64,000 nucleotides of DNA from assembly GCF_035917275.1 (NCBI RefSeq), contig NZ_CP108509.1, positions 806,001 to 870,000 of the forward strand, given 5' to 3'. The position numbers and the translations under genes are program-made. Shown one piece after another: positions 1 to 8,626 of this stretch (position 1 is the first letter of the stretch; each line of letters begins with the position of its first letter). The notes beneath the pieces were generated by a model that saw only the letters and a list, made by a program, of their open reading frames with translations, was not told the DNA's origin and did no database searches. The DNA is from Streptomyces sp. NBC_01237 (GTDB taxonomy: Bacteria; Actinomycetota; Actinomycetes; Streptomycetales; Streptomycetaceae).

Positions 1-729
1 TTCGGGCACGGCCGTGCAGGACCGCAGTTCCTGCCGCAGGCGGTGCGCGGTGCTGACGGAGACACCGGCCTCCTGGGCCACTTCGCGCAGCGTCGCCCGG
101 GGCCGCTCCGTCAACAGGGACCGCGCCTTCTCCCGGCGCTCCGGCATGTCGGCCGGGCGCGCCCGGCCGTCCCTGCCCACGCGGGCGACCGAGGGATTCG
201 ACTGAGGAGATTCCTCAGTCGAACACCTCCCCCGTACTGCCCCTACCGTCTTCGGCGACACCCCTGTGACGGCGGCGATGGCCCGGTCCGACCAGTGGGG
301 GTGGGTCGCGAGGATGCGCAGGACCGCCGCCTTGCGGTCCCCGAGTGTCAGGGGAAGGCCATGGCTGATGTTGGCCTGCACCGACCGGACGAACAGATCG
401 GCCGACGCGCCCTCGACATAGCGGACCGTGATGCGGCGTTCCCCGCGCAGGATCGCGGCCCGCAGCCGGTGCATGCCGTCGACCACGCGTCCCGTGTCCC
501 GGTGCACGAGGATCGGTTCGAACTCGGTCCCGCCCTCCGCCAGTGCCTGCGCATGGCCCTCGCTCAGACCTTCCAGTCGCGGCGAGTCCGCCGGCAGCAG
601 GGATTCGACCGGCACTGTGTGAATCGTCGACTGCGGTGCGTCAAACAACTGTTCCACCCCTTCTGCTTGCGGTGCCCCTGGGCCGTGTCCGCAGGCGCCT
701 TCACTGCGAGTCCTCGCCCCTCCGCGCAT
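1..729 (-). CDS. StrR/Bbr-like pathway-specific activator, partial (C-terminus beyond window)
   Basis: The reverse strand is open from an ATG at 729 to the window edge. The product has the StrR/Bbr/Tei15 layout: a short N-tail, a ParB-like segment with VVDGMHRLRAAILRGE, then SVQANISHGLPLTLGDRKAA, a first helix-turn-helix (WSDRAIAAVTGVSPKTVGAVR), the linker ESPQSN, and a second helix-turn-helix near the edge (TLREVAQEAGVSVSTAHRL). Proteins of this family activate streptomycin and glycopeptide clusters, where the 4-hydroxyphenylglycine genes are typical partners, and those genes lie at 16.8-20.2 kb here. ATG 729 gives an N-tail of about 33 residues, as in Bbr. GTG 657 is possible but has no spaced ribosome site. 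A perfect StrR-type operator lies within the coding sequence (197-223). The family call is firm and the direct targets are inferred. Confidence 0.85.
   Translation of the reverse strand, partial: MRGGARTRSEGACGHGPGAPQAEGVEQLFDAPQSTIHTVPVESLLPADSPRLEGLSEGHAQALAEGGTEFEPILVHRDTGRVVDGMHRLRAAILRGERRITVRYVEGASADLFVRSVQANISHGLPLTLGDRKAAVLRILATHPHWSDRAIAAVTGVSPKTVGAVRGRCSTEESPQSNPSVARVGRDGRARPADMPERREKARSLLTERPRATLREVAQEAGVSVSTAHRLRQELRSCTAVPE
197..223. promoter_or_regulatory. StrR-type operator inside the activator gene
   Basis: TTCGACTG, 11 bases, then CAGTCGAA. The arms extend to 12 perfectly paired bases (197-208 and 212-223) around a 3-base centre. This matches the recalled StrR recognition consensus GTTCGActG-N11-CagTcGAAC except for A at the first base. 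It falls in the linker-coding part of the strR-like gene, which suggests autoregulation or DNA looping. Confidence 0.6.
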
Positions 730-867
730 ACGGGATCCCACGCCGTCCTCGTGCCGGGCCGAGGCCGCCGACCGGTATCGGCGCGGGAGGTCCGGGCGGC
801 ACCGGCGGCGTACGAGGGCCGTGGCGGCGTCACACCGAGCGCACCCCGCGCCGTCGCCCGTCCGGCC

Positions 868-1230
868 TCACACCTTCTCGGCGACCACGGTCCTGGGGGC
901 GAGCCCCCGATAGGTGGTGTACGAGAACGGGCTCAGCAGCAACGGGACGTGCAGATGGCTCGGGTCACCTTGATAGTGGAGCGAGACGATGACTTCCCCG
1001 TACAGGCTGTCGACCGCCCGCTCGGCGAAGTACTCACCGGTTTCGAAGACCAGCCGGTAGGACCCGTACGGCAGGGCCGTGCCGCTCAGCGAGTTGATCC
1101 TCCCCGCGCTGTCGGTCCGCGACCGGGACACGACGGGCCACGCACCGTCCTCCCGGGCGTGCAGGGTGACGACCAGATCCGCGACCGGGCAGCCGCTGCT
1201 GGAATCGATGACCCGAACCGAGATGCTCAT
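868..1230 (-). CDS. transthyretin-fold protein, HIUase-like (1)
   Basis: A 120-residue protein of the transthyretin/5-hydroxyisourate hydrolase family. Seen: an N-terminal strand with VRVIDSSSGCPVADL, a TDSAGRI turn that keeps the usual Arg, and a C-terminal HLHVPLLLSPFSYTTYRG block very close to the HIUase signature. True HIUases have His near position 9 (THVLDT...); here it is Arg. The C-terminus also runs about 10 residues past the YRG(S) end that closes the active site. No purine-catabolism gene (uricase, OHCU decarboxylase, allantoinase) is nearby. It sits beside cluster regulators and a more degenerate paralogue. A cluster-specific role is therefore possible, but an uncoupled HIUase cannot be excluded. 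Confidence 0.7.
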   Translation of the reverse strand: MSISVRVIDSSSGCPVADLVVTLHAREDGAWPVVSRSRTDSAGRINSLSGTALPYGSYRLVFETGEYFAERAVDSLYGEVIVSLHYQGDPSHLHVPLLLSPFSYTTYRGLAPRTVVAEKV

Positions 1231-1923
1231 GTGCGGTCACCTCCCGTTCGGTACAGGCCGTTCGGCGTCCGCTCTTCACATGCCATCAACACCGCGTCAC
1301 ATCCTGCGTCATAAGTACGTGAAGGCACTCGCCGGCCGCATGCGGTCCGGGCAGTTCCTCGTCCGGGCCGCATTGTCGCCGGGGCCGACGTGTGCCCTTC
1401 GTGGCACTCCGTGCGGCCCGTCTCTCGCGCCATGCCGTGGGAAAGCCGTCCCGGCCCCGGCGACAATCACCTGCCAAGTGGCGGAAAATCAGCCCCAGAT
1501 GGTGTCGTCCTGGCGGTGGACGCCCGCGAATTCGGCCAGGGTGTACAGCAGAGCCAACATAGCGATCTCCCATGCGGAAACTCATGACCCGGAGGTCCGG
1601 GTGGACACCTCCAGTTCTAGTGAGTTCCCTTTTCGTCCTCCTACCGGAACGCTAAGTACTCGCTAAGCGACCGGGGCCAAAGGACGAGACCGCCCTCGTG
1701 AGTCAACCGCCGGCGCCGATCCGTGGCCATCGCCCTGAAGGGCACCGCGCTCGGCGAGGTGCGGGACCGAGGGATCGCCTTCGCCCGCAGCCGCCCCGTC
1801 AAATTGGGCACGGGTTCCGTCCGCGCCGACGACGAAACCGCCGAACTTCACACGACCGCGCCACCGCAGGGGAGATGACCGGGGTGGGGTCGCCCGTCCT
1901 CGTTCCTCACCCGTGCGCCACGG
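1231..1923. other. intergenic region between the two transthyretin-like genes
   Basis: No convincing gene. A rightward 51-codon frame from GTG 1723 (VAIALKGTALGEVRDRG...) has coding-like composition but no ribosome site, and may be a remnant. The heptamer CGCTAAG occurs twice, 11 bases apart (1650-1656, 1661-1667), the spacing used by SARP regulators. A GGAGGT...ACCTCC hairpin lies just left of it, near 1591-1612. Confidence 0.4.
1650..1667. promoter_or_regulatory. possible SARP-type heptamer direct repeat
   Basis: CGCTAAG at 1650 and again at 1661, exactly one helical turn apart, in non-coding DNA. SARP activators recognise heptamer repeats at 11-base spacing and a SARP is encoded at 2556-5603. 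The site is about 420 bases upstream of the nearest leftward start, so its target is unclear. Confidence 0.25.
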
Positions 1924-2253
1924 CTACTGGCCGACGGCACACACCGCATAGCCGTGGGGGGCGATCACGATCGGAATCTCCTGGTCGATCTCCCACTCGG
2001 CGAACGCCACCACGATGTGACTGTAGAACGGCCGTCTCCCGAGCGTCGTGAAATACCGGTCGCTCTCCAGGACCAGCCGGAACGGCCCGGGAGTGTCCTC
2101 CGGCAGGGACGGGCGGTCCAGCCGCCCGTCCCTGCCGGTCAGCCCGTGCCACACCGTCTGCCACTCGTCCAGGCGAGGCCGTTCGATGCGGATCATCAGC
2201 CCGTCGACGGGCCGCCCAGTGGTTCCATCAGAGACACACACTCCGAGCTTCAC
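1924..2253 (-). CDS. transthyretin-fold protein, degenerate HIUase-like (2)
   Basis: 109 residues, same family as the protein at 868-1230. Seen: LGVCVSDGTTGRPVDGL at the N-terminus, a TGRDGRL turn, FRLVLESDRYF, FYSHIVVAF, and a C-terminal IPIVIAPHGYAVCAVGQ that aligns with the HVPLLLSPxxYxTYRGS block of HIUase. The N-terminal His is Cys, the His before PLLLSP is missing, and the YRGS end is replaced by AVCAVGQ, so hydrolysis of 5-hydroxyisourate is unlikely. The retained fold suggests binding or a new reaction. Co-oriented with its paralogue about 690 bases downstream and followed upstream by the SARP gene. Confidence 0.6.
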   Translation of the reverse strand: MKLGVCVSDGTTGRPVDGLMIRIERPRLDEWQTVWHGLTGRDGRLDRPSLPEDTPGPFRLVLESDRYFTTLGRRPFYSHIVVAFAEWEIDQEIPIVIAPHGYAVCAVGQ

Positions 2254-2507
2254 GTAACACCGGCCTCATCGATTGCATCCTTTGTGGGACGGAACACCGG
2301 TATGCGTCCCGTCTGCGAACATCGGCCCCCGCCGCTACCGCGACGGTTCGGCCCTTCCCTCCCACCGCCCGGCATCCGCTGTCCGGACGGATCTTCCCGC
2401 TGAGGTGGGCATCGTGCCACGCGGCCGTAGGAGACGCGGGAGTTCCGTTTCCAGATGGCCGGTTCCGGTGCCGGTGCCGGGTCCCCGGGTCCGGCTGTCG
2501 GAGACGG

Positions 2508-2537
2508 GAACGACGGCGGAGGGTTCTGCCGTCGTTC
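2508..2537 (-). terminator. hairpin terminator after the SARP gene
   Basis: Perfect 10-base stem GAACGACGGC / GCCGTCGTTC (2508-2517, 2528-2537) with a 10-base loop, 18 bases beyond the leftward SARP stop. The rest of the gap 2254-2555 shows no gene. Confidence 0.6.
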
Positions 2538-2555
2538 GCTCCGAGGGCCCCGGCA

Positions 2556-5500
2556 TCAGCCCGAGCTCGCCCGTGCGTAGGCGGCGGCCGCGTCGTCGGA
2601 GGCAGCGCGGACGTCACTCATGAGACGCGACGCCTCATTCTTCCACCGGGTGGCCTGCATCCGCCCGAAGATGTCCAGCGCCGCGGTGATGTGCTCCTTG
2701 GCGCGTTCGTAGCTGCCCCGGTCCGCGGCCACTTCGCCGAGGGAGAGCTGGACCCGGCCGATGGCGAGATACTCATGGGCCCGGGAAGCGATCACCATGG
2801 CCCGTTCCAGCATCTCGTAGGCCGCGCTGTGACTCCCCTGGTGCGACCGGACAATGGCCAGACCGCGCAGCGCGTAGCACTCGCCCACCGGGTCCCCGAC
2901 CGAACGGACGGTCTCGAGCGCCCGTGAGAAAACGTACTCGGCGTCGGCCACCTCGTCGATCTGCAGATGCGCCTCGCCCAAGCGGCACAGAATCTGCGCG
3001 CGCACCCGCCGGTTGCCCGAGCGCTCCACCGCGGACAGACCGGCCGCCATGGTCTGCTTCCCCTCCGCGATCAGGCCACGGTCCAGGTGGATCTGCGCCA
3101 TGTTGCTCAGCACGTGCGCCTCGGCGGTCGAGTCGTTCACCGCGCACAGCATGGCCAGCGCCTTCTCATAGCCCGCCATCGCCTCGTCGAGGCGGCCCTG
3201 GATACGGTCGACGAACGCGCCATTGCGCAGGGCCAGCGCTTCGCCGTGCACGTCGCCGACCTGACGGAACAGTTCACCGGCGAGCCCCAGGCGGCCTCGT
3301 GCCTCGTCCAGCTTGTACTGGAACATATGCAGTGTTCCCAGGGAGTACAGCATCGCTGCCTGACCACGCCTGTTGCCGTTGCGCTGAGTGACCCCGAGCG
3401 CGATCTCGTGCGTCGTGCGCCAGTCGTCGAAGTAGCCGTACATCTCGAACAGCGTGACCAGGGTCAGCGCCAGATCCCAGCAGAGCTCGTCGAGACCCGC
3501 GCCGGCGGCCTGTCTGACCGCCGTGATCAGACTGACCCGTTCGTCCTCGAACCACCTGAGCGGATCACCGAGTTCCCGGTCGATGACCGATTCGTCGAGT
3601 GCCAGGCGCGGCGCGTGTCCATGGATCAGCGTGTGGTCCCCGCCGTAGGCACGCCGGTGCGCCTCCTCGACCAGGAACAGCCAGGTGCTCAGCACCCGGC
3701 CGAGTACGACCGCTCGCCCGGGGGTGCTCTCGTGCTCGGCCAGGCACTCCTGGGAGTAGACCCGGACCAGGTCGTGCAGGCGGTAGCGGGGGCGGCTGCC
3801 CTTCACCACCTCGACATCGACGAGCTGGGCGTCCACGAGGAACTCCAGGGTGTCCTCGGCCTCCGCCACCCCGACATCGAGCAGGGGCGCCGCGACCCAG
3901 CTGGGGAACTCCGCCGCCTCCAGCATGGACAGTCTTCGGAAGAGGCGCTGCGCGTCGGAGGGCAGGCCCTGGTAGGCCATGGCCAGGCCGGCCCGGACGC
4001 CGACCCCGCCGTGGGTCAGTTCATCCAGCCGCTGGCGTTCGTCACGCAGCCGGGCCACCATCTTGCTCAGGGGCCAGTGCGGCCGGGCCGCCAGCCGCGC
4101 CGCCACGATCCGCAACGCCAGCGCGAGGTTGCCGCACAGTTTTATCAGGAGCAGGGCGCTGGACAGTTCGCTGCGGATCCGCTCGGCGCCGAGGATCCTG
4201 CTGAGCAGTTGCAATGCCTGTTCGGTGGAGAACACGTCGATCCGGACGGAGCTCGCACCCTCCAGACCGGCCAGCCGGGACCGGCTCGTGATCAGAACCG
4301 GACAGTTGGACGATCCGGGTAACAGCCAGCGCACCTGCTCCTCGTCGATCGCGTCGTCGAGAACGATCAGCATGCGCCGGTCGGCGACGAGGTTCCGGAA
4401 CAGTTCCGCCCGTTCCTCGATGCTCGACGGCATTGCCGGGCCCCGTATTCCCAGGCTGCGCAGGAAGCGTTCGAGAATGCGCGTCGGCGCAATCGGCTGG
4501 GCCGACGGTCCTCGCAGCTTGGCGAACATCTGACCGTCGGGGAATCGATTCGCCAAGGAATGTCCGAGGTGCACCGCGAGGGTGCTCTTGCCGACGCCTC
4601 CTTTGCCGGTGATCGAAACGATCCGCAGGGCGTACGGCGTATCCGTGGCCTCTTCCAGCGCCGCTTCGAGCCGGGCGAGCACATCGTCGCGTCCGGTGAA
4701 ATCGGCGATCGCGCCGGGCAGCAGCCGGGGCACCGCCGGTGGTTCGACGAACGTCGCGGCCGATGCCGGCGCGGCCGGCGCCGGTAACGCCGGGCGGGCC
4801 GCGGGCACGGCAGGCACTGCCTGCGCCGCGGGCTGCGCACTCACCGGCTGCGCACCGTCCAGCCGGCCGGACAGGATCGACTCCTGGAGCCGGCGGAGCT
4901 CCTCCCCCGGCTCGATGCCCAGTTCATCGATCAGCTCGCGCCGGCCACGCCGGTAGACCTCCAGCGCCTCGGCCTTACGGCCCGACCGGGACAGCGCCAC
5001 CATGAGCTGGGCGCGGAGGCGTTCCCGCAGCGGGTTCTGCATGACCAGGTCGATCAGCCTCGCCACGAGCCGCTGGTGCAGACCGAGGGCCAGCCGCGCG
5101 TCCACCCACTGCTCCACGACGGCGAGCCGCTGCTCGTCCAGCCGCGCGGCCGGAGCCTGAAGGGCCGTGCTGGTGATGCCACCGCCGAAGCACGAAGACC
5201 CTCGCCAGAGCCCGAGCGCCGTTTCGAAGGCGGACGCCGCCTCGTCGAAACGGCCGGCCTCCTCGGCGGTACGTCCGGCCGAAGCGGCCCGCTCGAAGAC
5301 ATAGAGGTCCAGCTCGTCGTCCCCGACCTCGGCGAGATAGCCGGGCGACCTGGTCTGGATGACATCGGGCAGACCGACCTTCGCCATGCTGGCGCGGACC
5401 ATGGAGACACAGATCTGGATCTGGGCACGCGCGGTGGGCGGCGGTGACGCGCCCCAGACCGCGTCGACCAGCCGACCCATCGGAACGATCCGATTGGGCT

Positions 5501-5603
5501 CCAGCAGCAGAACCGCCAGGACGATTCTCTGACGCTCGGCGGTGATCGGCGCTGGGCCACCAGGGCCGACCACTTCCAACGGCCCTAATAGACGAAAGCG
5601 CAT
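2556..5603 (-). CDS. AfsR-type SARP transcriptional activator (BTAD, NB-ARC, TPR)
   Basis: 1015 residues, the usual AfsR size class. Order: an OmpR-like winged helix (MRFRLLGPLEVVGPGG to about 95), a bacterial transcriptional activation domain (about 96-240, ending EALEVYRRGRRELIDELGIEPG), an Ala/Pro-rich linker, an NB-ARC ATPase with P-loop ITGKGGVGKST near 336 and the Walker B MLIVLDDAID, then tetratricopeptide repeats from about 690. Such proteins bind heptamer repeats next to -35 boxes and recruit RNA polymerase. Codon 6 is TTA (5586-5588), so translation probably depends on the bldA tRNA. It ends in a terminator at 2508-2537, and a palindrome at 5669-5682 lies just upstream. Role as the main activator of the peptide cluster is inferred from position. 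Confidence 0.92.
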   Translation of the reverse strand: MRFRLLGPLEVVGPGGPAPITAERQRIVLAVLLLEPNRIVPMGRLVDAVWGASPPPTARAQIQICVSMVRASMAKVGLPDVIQTRSPGYLAEVGDDELDLYVFERAASAGRTAEEAGRFDEAASAFETALGLWRGSSCFGGGITSTALQAPAARLDEQRLAVVEQWVDARLALGLHQRLVARLIDLVMQNPLRERLRAQLMVALSRSGRKAEALEVYRRGRRELIDELGIEPGEELRRLQESILSGRLDGAQPVSAQPAAQAVPAVPAARPALPAPAAPASAATFVEPPAVPRLLPGAIADFTGRDDVLARLEAALEEATDTPYALRIVSITGKGGVGKSTLAVHLGHSLANRFPDGQMFAKLRGPSAQPIAPTRILERFLRSLGIRGPAMPSSIEERAELFRNLVADRRMLIVLDDAIDEEQVRWLLPGSSNCPVLITSRSRLAGLEGASSVRIDVFSTEQALQLLSRILGAERIRSELSSALLLIKLCGNLALALRIVAARLAARPHWPLSKMVARLRDERQRLDELTHGGVGVRAGLAMAYQGLPSDAQRLFRRLSMLEAAEFPSWVAAPLLDVGVAEAEDTLEFLVDAQLVDVEVVKGSRPRYRLHDLVRVYSQECLAEHESTPGRAVVLGRVLSTWLFLVEEAHRRAYGGDHTLIHGHAPRLALDESVIDRELGDPLRWFEDERVSLITAVRQAAGAGLDELCWDLALTLVTLFEMYGYFDDWRTTHEIALGVTQRNGNRRGQAAMLYSLGTLHMFQYKLDEARGRLGLAGELFRQVGDVHGEALALRNGAFVDRIQGRLDEAMAGYEKALAMLCAVNDSTAEAHVLSNMAQIHLDRGLIAEGKQTMAAGLSAVERSGNRRVRAQILCRLGEAHLQIDEVADAEYVFSRALETVRSVGDPVGECYALRGLAIVRSHQGSHSAAYEMLERAMVIASRAHEYLAIGRVQLSLGEVAADRGSYERAKEHITAALDIFGRMQATRWKNEASRLMSDVRAASDDAAAAYARASSG

Positions 5604-5668
5604 GACCGTCCTTCACATCCACGACACAGTTCCCGCCGGTCAGCTACGCACCAACATCATATCTACCT

Positions 5669-5682
5669 GACCCGATCGGGTC
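5669..5682. promoter_or_regulatory. palindrome upstream of the SARP gene
   Basis: GACCCGATCGGGTC is a perfect 14-base palindrome 66 bases upstream of the SARP start, in AT-richer intergenic DNA (CATCATATCTACC alongside). This is a plausible operator. The cognate regulator is unknown. Confidence 0.3.
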
Positions 5683-5860
5683 TATCCAGTGAACGGCGTT
5701 ACTGAAGTGGCCGGAGATTCAGCGAAGGGACGCAATGTGTGGATTCACCGCAGTTCCGAGAAGGCGGCCGAGCCAAATTGTCAGAAATTCAACTACGGGA
5801 CGAGACCCTCGGGCGCATGACGCCGGGACCGGCCGGGGCATCGGCCGCCCCACGGTCCGG

Positions 5861-8626
5861 TCACCGCCGCCGCGCGTCGGTGAGGTCCACCGTCGCCGGT
5901 CCGCCCAGCAGGGACGGCAGGTCCGCGCGGCGGCTGATACGCAGCTTTCGGTACGTGCGGGTCAGGTGCTGCTCGACCGTGCTGACCGTGACGTGCAGAC
6001 CCTCGGCGATCTCCCGGTTGGAACAGCCGACCGCGGCCATGGCGGCCACGCGGCGCTCCGCCTCGGTGAGCCCGTCACCGCCGTCGGCCAGGGTCGGCAG
6101 CGGGGTGGCGCTCTCCACCGCCAGGCCCCGGACCAGGGCTTCGGCGTGGCAGTCCGCGGCCACGATGACCGCGCGGCGCTCGGCCGCCGCGGCCCGCCGG
6201 AACTCCCCCAGGGTCCGGTAGGCACGGGCCAGGTCGGCGAAGGTCAGGGCGAGTTCGTACCGGTCGCCGTCGTCGGACTGCAGCAGCTCCGCCGCCTGGC
6301 GCAGCAGCGTGGGCCGGTGCGCCGGAGCGCCGGCTCCGGCCAGGACCCGGGTCGCGGTGCCGCGGACCCGGTTCGGCATCACGGTGAACCTGGCCGACTG
6401 CTCCTCGAGTATCCGCCTGGCGTCGTCCGGGCGGCCCAGTCCCAGGTACACCTCGGCGACATCGGTTCGCCACGGGATCAGGCCAGGCGTGTCCATCCCC
6501 CACTGGCACAGCTTGGCACCGCACCGGCGCAGATCCTCCAGGGCCATCTCCAGGTGGCCGGTGGCCAGCCCGAACCGCGCCCGCGCGTACTGGTAGTGCA
6601 TGCCGTAGCGGGTGTCGAACATCGCCTCCGGTACCCGGTGGTCCAGGTAGGCCTGTGCCTCGTCGTAGCGGCCCATCGCGGTGGTGGCCAGGATCAGTGT
6701 GCTCAGCGGCGCGCCGACGGTCACTCCCCAGCTGATCGCCGGCAGGGTGGCGAGCGCTTCACCCGCGTACCGCAGGGCGTCGGTCAGGTCGCCCCGGCGC
6801 AGGGCGATCTCGGCCCGCACCGCGCCGAGTCTCGCCTGTCTGCTCGGCGTGTGCCGCGCCTGCATCCGGTCCAGGAACAGGTCGCACCAGGCTGTCGCAC
6901 GCTCGGCCCGCCCGCTGTACGCGAGGGTGAGGAGCGCGCTTTCGACGGTCTCGGTGGACAGCTCCTCCGGCCGGGTGCCGTGGAGCACCCGTTGCGCCAC
7001 GCCGACGGCTTCCTGGGAGGAACCTTCGCCGAGTACGGCGGCCAGCGCGGACACCGCCTGCAACCGGCGGTCGGCGCTCACCGAGTGCGTGGGGGGACGT
7101 CCGGCACCGGACCGCGGGCCGAGCGCGGCCAGGAACGACGGATAGGTGTGCCTCAGCCGGCGCCGGGTGATCTGTAGCTCGGTGGCTGTCTCCGGGTCCA
7201 TCACCTGCCCGGATCCGGCGAGGTGCCCGAGCACCTCCTGGGCCTGTTCGAAGCGGCCGTGCCAGAGCAGCGCCCGGACCAGCGTGAGCGCGTCGGCACC
7301 GCGCAGGCAGCCCTTTCGCATCGCCTCGACGAGTTCGCCGAGGCGGCCGCTGGACACACCGGGGTTGATGCTCCACTCGGCCCGGATCAGAGCGGCGGTG
7401 ATGCGTGCCCGCCGGAGCGAGTCCGTGCAGACCAGCCGGGCCAGCCGGAGGCAGTCCACCGCACGGCCGGCCGCACCGTCCCGCAGCGCGTGCGCCGCGG
7501 CGTCCTCCAGTGTCGGCAGCGCCCATGGCTCCTCCAGGGCACCGCCGTCGGCCGGCGCACCGGCGCGGAGCAGGTGGTCGGCGACCACCTCGGTGCCGGC
7601 ACCGCGCTCGTGGGCGAGGACCGCGGCGCGGACGTGCAGCCGGGCGAGTTCGTCGGAATCGATCGCGCCGACCACCGCGTCGCGGGCCGCCTCGTGCCGG
7701 AAACCGTCCATGGTGAGCAGTCCGCAGGCGATCAGCGCGTGCACCGCCTCCGTGGTCCGGGCGGGGCTCAGCCCCACCAGGCTGTCCAGGTTGTCCAGTT
7801 CGCCGAGCACCACGTAGCCGCTCAGCACACGGACCATGTCCGGGCGGCCGCGGCGCAGACAGGACAGTACGGATTCGCGGTAGCGCGGACCCGCCTCGTC
7901 ACCACCGAGGTGGTCGCGGACCAGCGCCTCGACCAGCAGCGGGTTGCCCCCGCTGTAGGCGTGCCAGTCGGCGGACCGCTCGTCGGCGATCGCCTCGCCC
8001 AGGTGCTGGGCCACCAACTGCCGCACGCCTGCCGGGGATACCTGCGTCACCTCGACGCGGTGACAGTTGGGCTGCCGCAGCAGGCCGGCCCCGAAGCGGA
8101 ACTCGGTGTCGCACCCGTGCCCGCTGTGCGTGAACACCGCGAGCACCCGGGCGCTGTTCAGCCGCCGCGCCAGGTACGCCAGACACGTCAGCGAGGCCTG
8201 GTCGGCCTGGTCCACGTCGTCGACGGCGATGTACAGCGGGCACCGTTCGGCCAGTTCCAGCAGAACGGTGCAGAGCCCGTGCACGATGCCGTCGTCCACC
8301 TGCGCTCCGGCGCCCTGGCACCGGGCGGCGCGCACGCCGTCCTCGATCAGCGCCACGGCCCGCGCCCGGTCCTCGGGGTCCAGCGGCGCGTCGTCCACCA
8401 ACTGCCGCACCACTCCCAGGGGCAGGTGCCGCTCGTCCTTGGATCCCAGCGCCGACAGCGGGAGCATTCCCAGACTCAGGGCACGATCGGCGAAGTTGTG
8501 CACCAGCACACTCTTGCCGGCCGCCACCGGTCCGGAGACCAGCACGGCGCGTCCGTGTCCGTCCCGCGCCTGTTCGGCCAGCGCGTTCAGTAGCGCCAAC
8601 GGTGTTTCGCGCTCCACCAGTTCCAC
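5861..8626 (-). CDS. LuxR-family LAL regulator
   Basis: 921 residues from the chosen GTG at 8626, which has GGAG six bases upstream and gives the typical LAL start VELVERETPLALLNAL. An upstream ATG at 8710 would add 28 atypical residues without a ribosome site. Seen: Walker A GPVAAGKSVLV near residue 31, Walker B-like LYIAVDDVDQAD, a long helical middle, and a C-terminal LuxR helix-turn-helix (LTEAERRVAAMAAVGCSNRE, then HVTVSTVEQHL) at about 855-914. Large ATP-binding LuxR proteins are cluster-situated activators of polyketide and peptide pathways. It lies downstream of mbtH, past that gene's terminator, so it probably has its own promoter. Confidence 0.9.
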   Translation of the reverse strand: MELVERETPLALLNALAEQARDGHGRAVLVSGPVAAGKSVLVHNFADRALSLGMLPLSALGSKDERHLPLGVVRQLVDDAPLDPEDRARAVALIEDGVRAARCQGAGAQVDDGIVHGLCTVLLELAERCPLYIAVDDVDQADQASLTCLAYLARRLNSARVLAVFTHSGHGCDTEFRFGAGLLRQPNCHRVEVTQVSPAGVRQLVAQHLGEAIADERSADWHAYSGGNPLLVEALVRDHLGGDEAGPRYRESVLSCLRRGRPDMVRVLSGYVVLGELDNLDSLVGLSPARTTEAVHALIACGLLTMDGFRHEAARDAVVGAIDSDELARLHVRAAVLAHERGAGTEVVADHLLRAGAPADGGALEEPWALPTLEDAAAHALRDGAAGRAVDCLRLARLVCTDSLRRARITAALIRAEWSINPGVSSGRLGELVEAMRKGCLRGADALTLVRALLWHGRFEQAQEVLGHLAGSGQVMDPETATELQITRRRLRHTYPSFLAALGPRSGAGRPPTHSVSADRRLQAVSALAAVLGEGSSQEAVGVAQRVLHGTRPEELSTETVESALLTLAYSGRAERATAWCDLFLDRMQARHTPSRQARLGAVRAEIALRRGDLTDALRYAGEALATLPAISWGVTVGAPLSTLILATTAMGRYDEAQAYLDHRVPEAMFDTRYGMHYQYARARFGLATGHLEMALEDLRRCGAKLCQWGMDTPGLIPWRTDVAEVYLGLGRPDDARRILEEQSARFTVMPNRVRGTATRVLAGAGAPAHRPTLLRQAAELLQSDDGDRYELALTFADLARAYRTLGEFRRAAAAERRAVIVAADCHAEALVRGLAVESATPLPTLADGGDGLTEAERRVAAMAAVGCSNREIAEGLHVTVSTVEQHLTRTYRKLRISRRADLPSLLGGPATVDLTDARRR

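Noticed and set aside
43..1314. Rightward 423-codon open frame at the left edge
   Set aside because: It lies opposite the StrR-like and first transthyretin-like genes, whose motifs are unmistakable; the translation is low-information.
1723..1878. 51-codon rightward frame starting at GTG 1723
   Set aside because: Coding-like composition but no ribosome site, no family resemblance and no conserved neighbour; kept only as a note in the gap entry.
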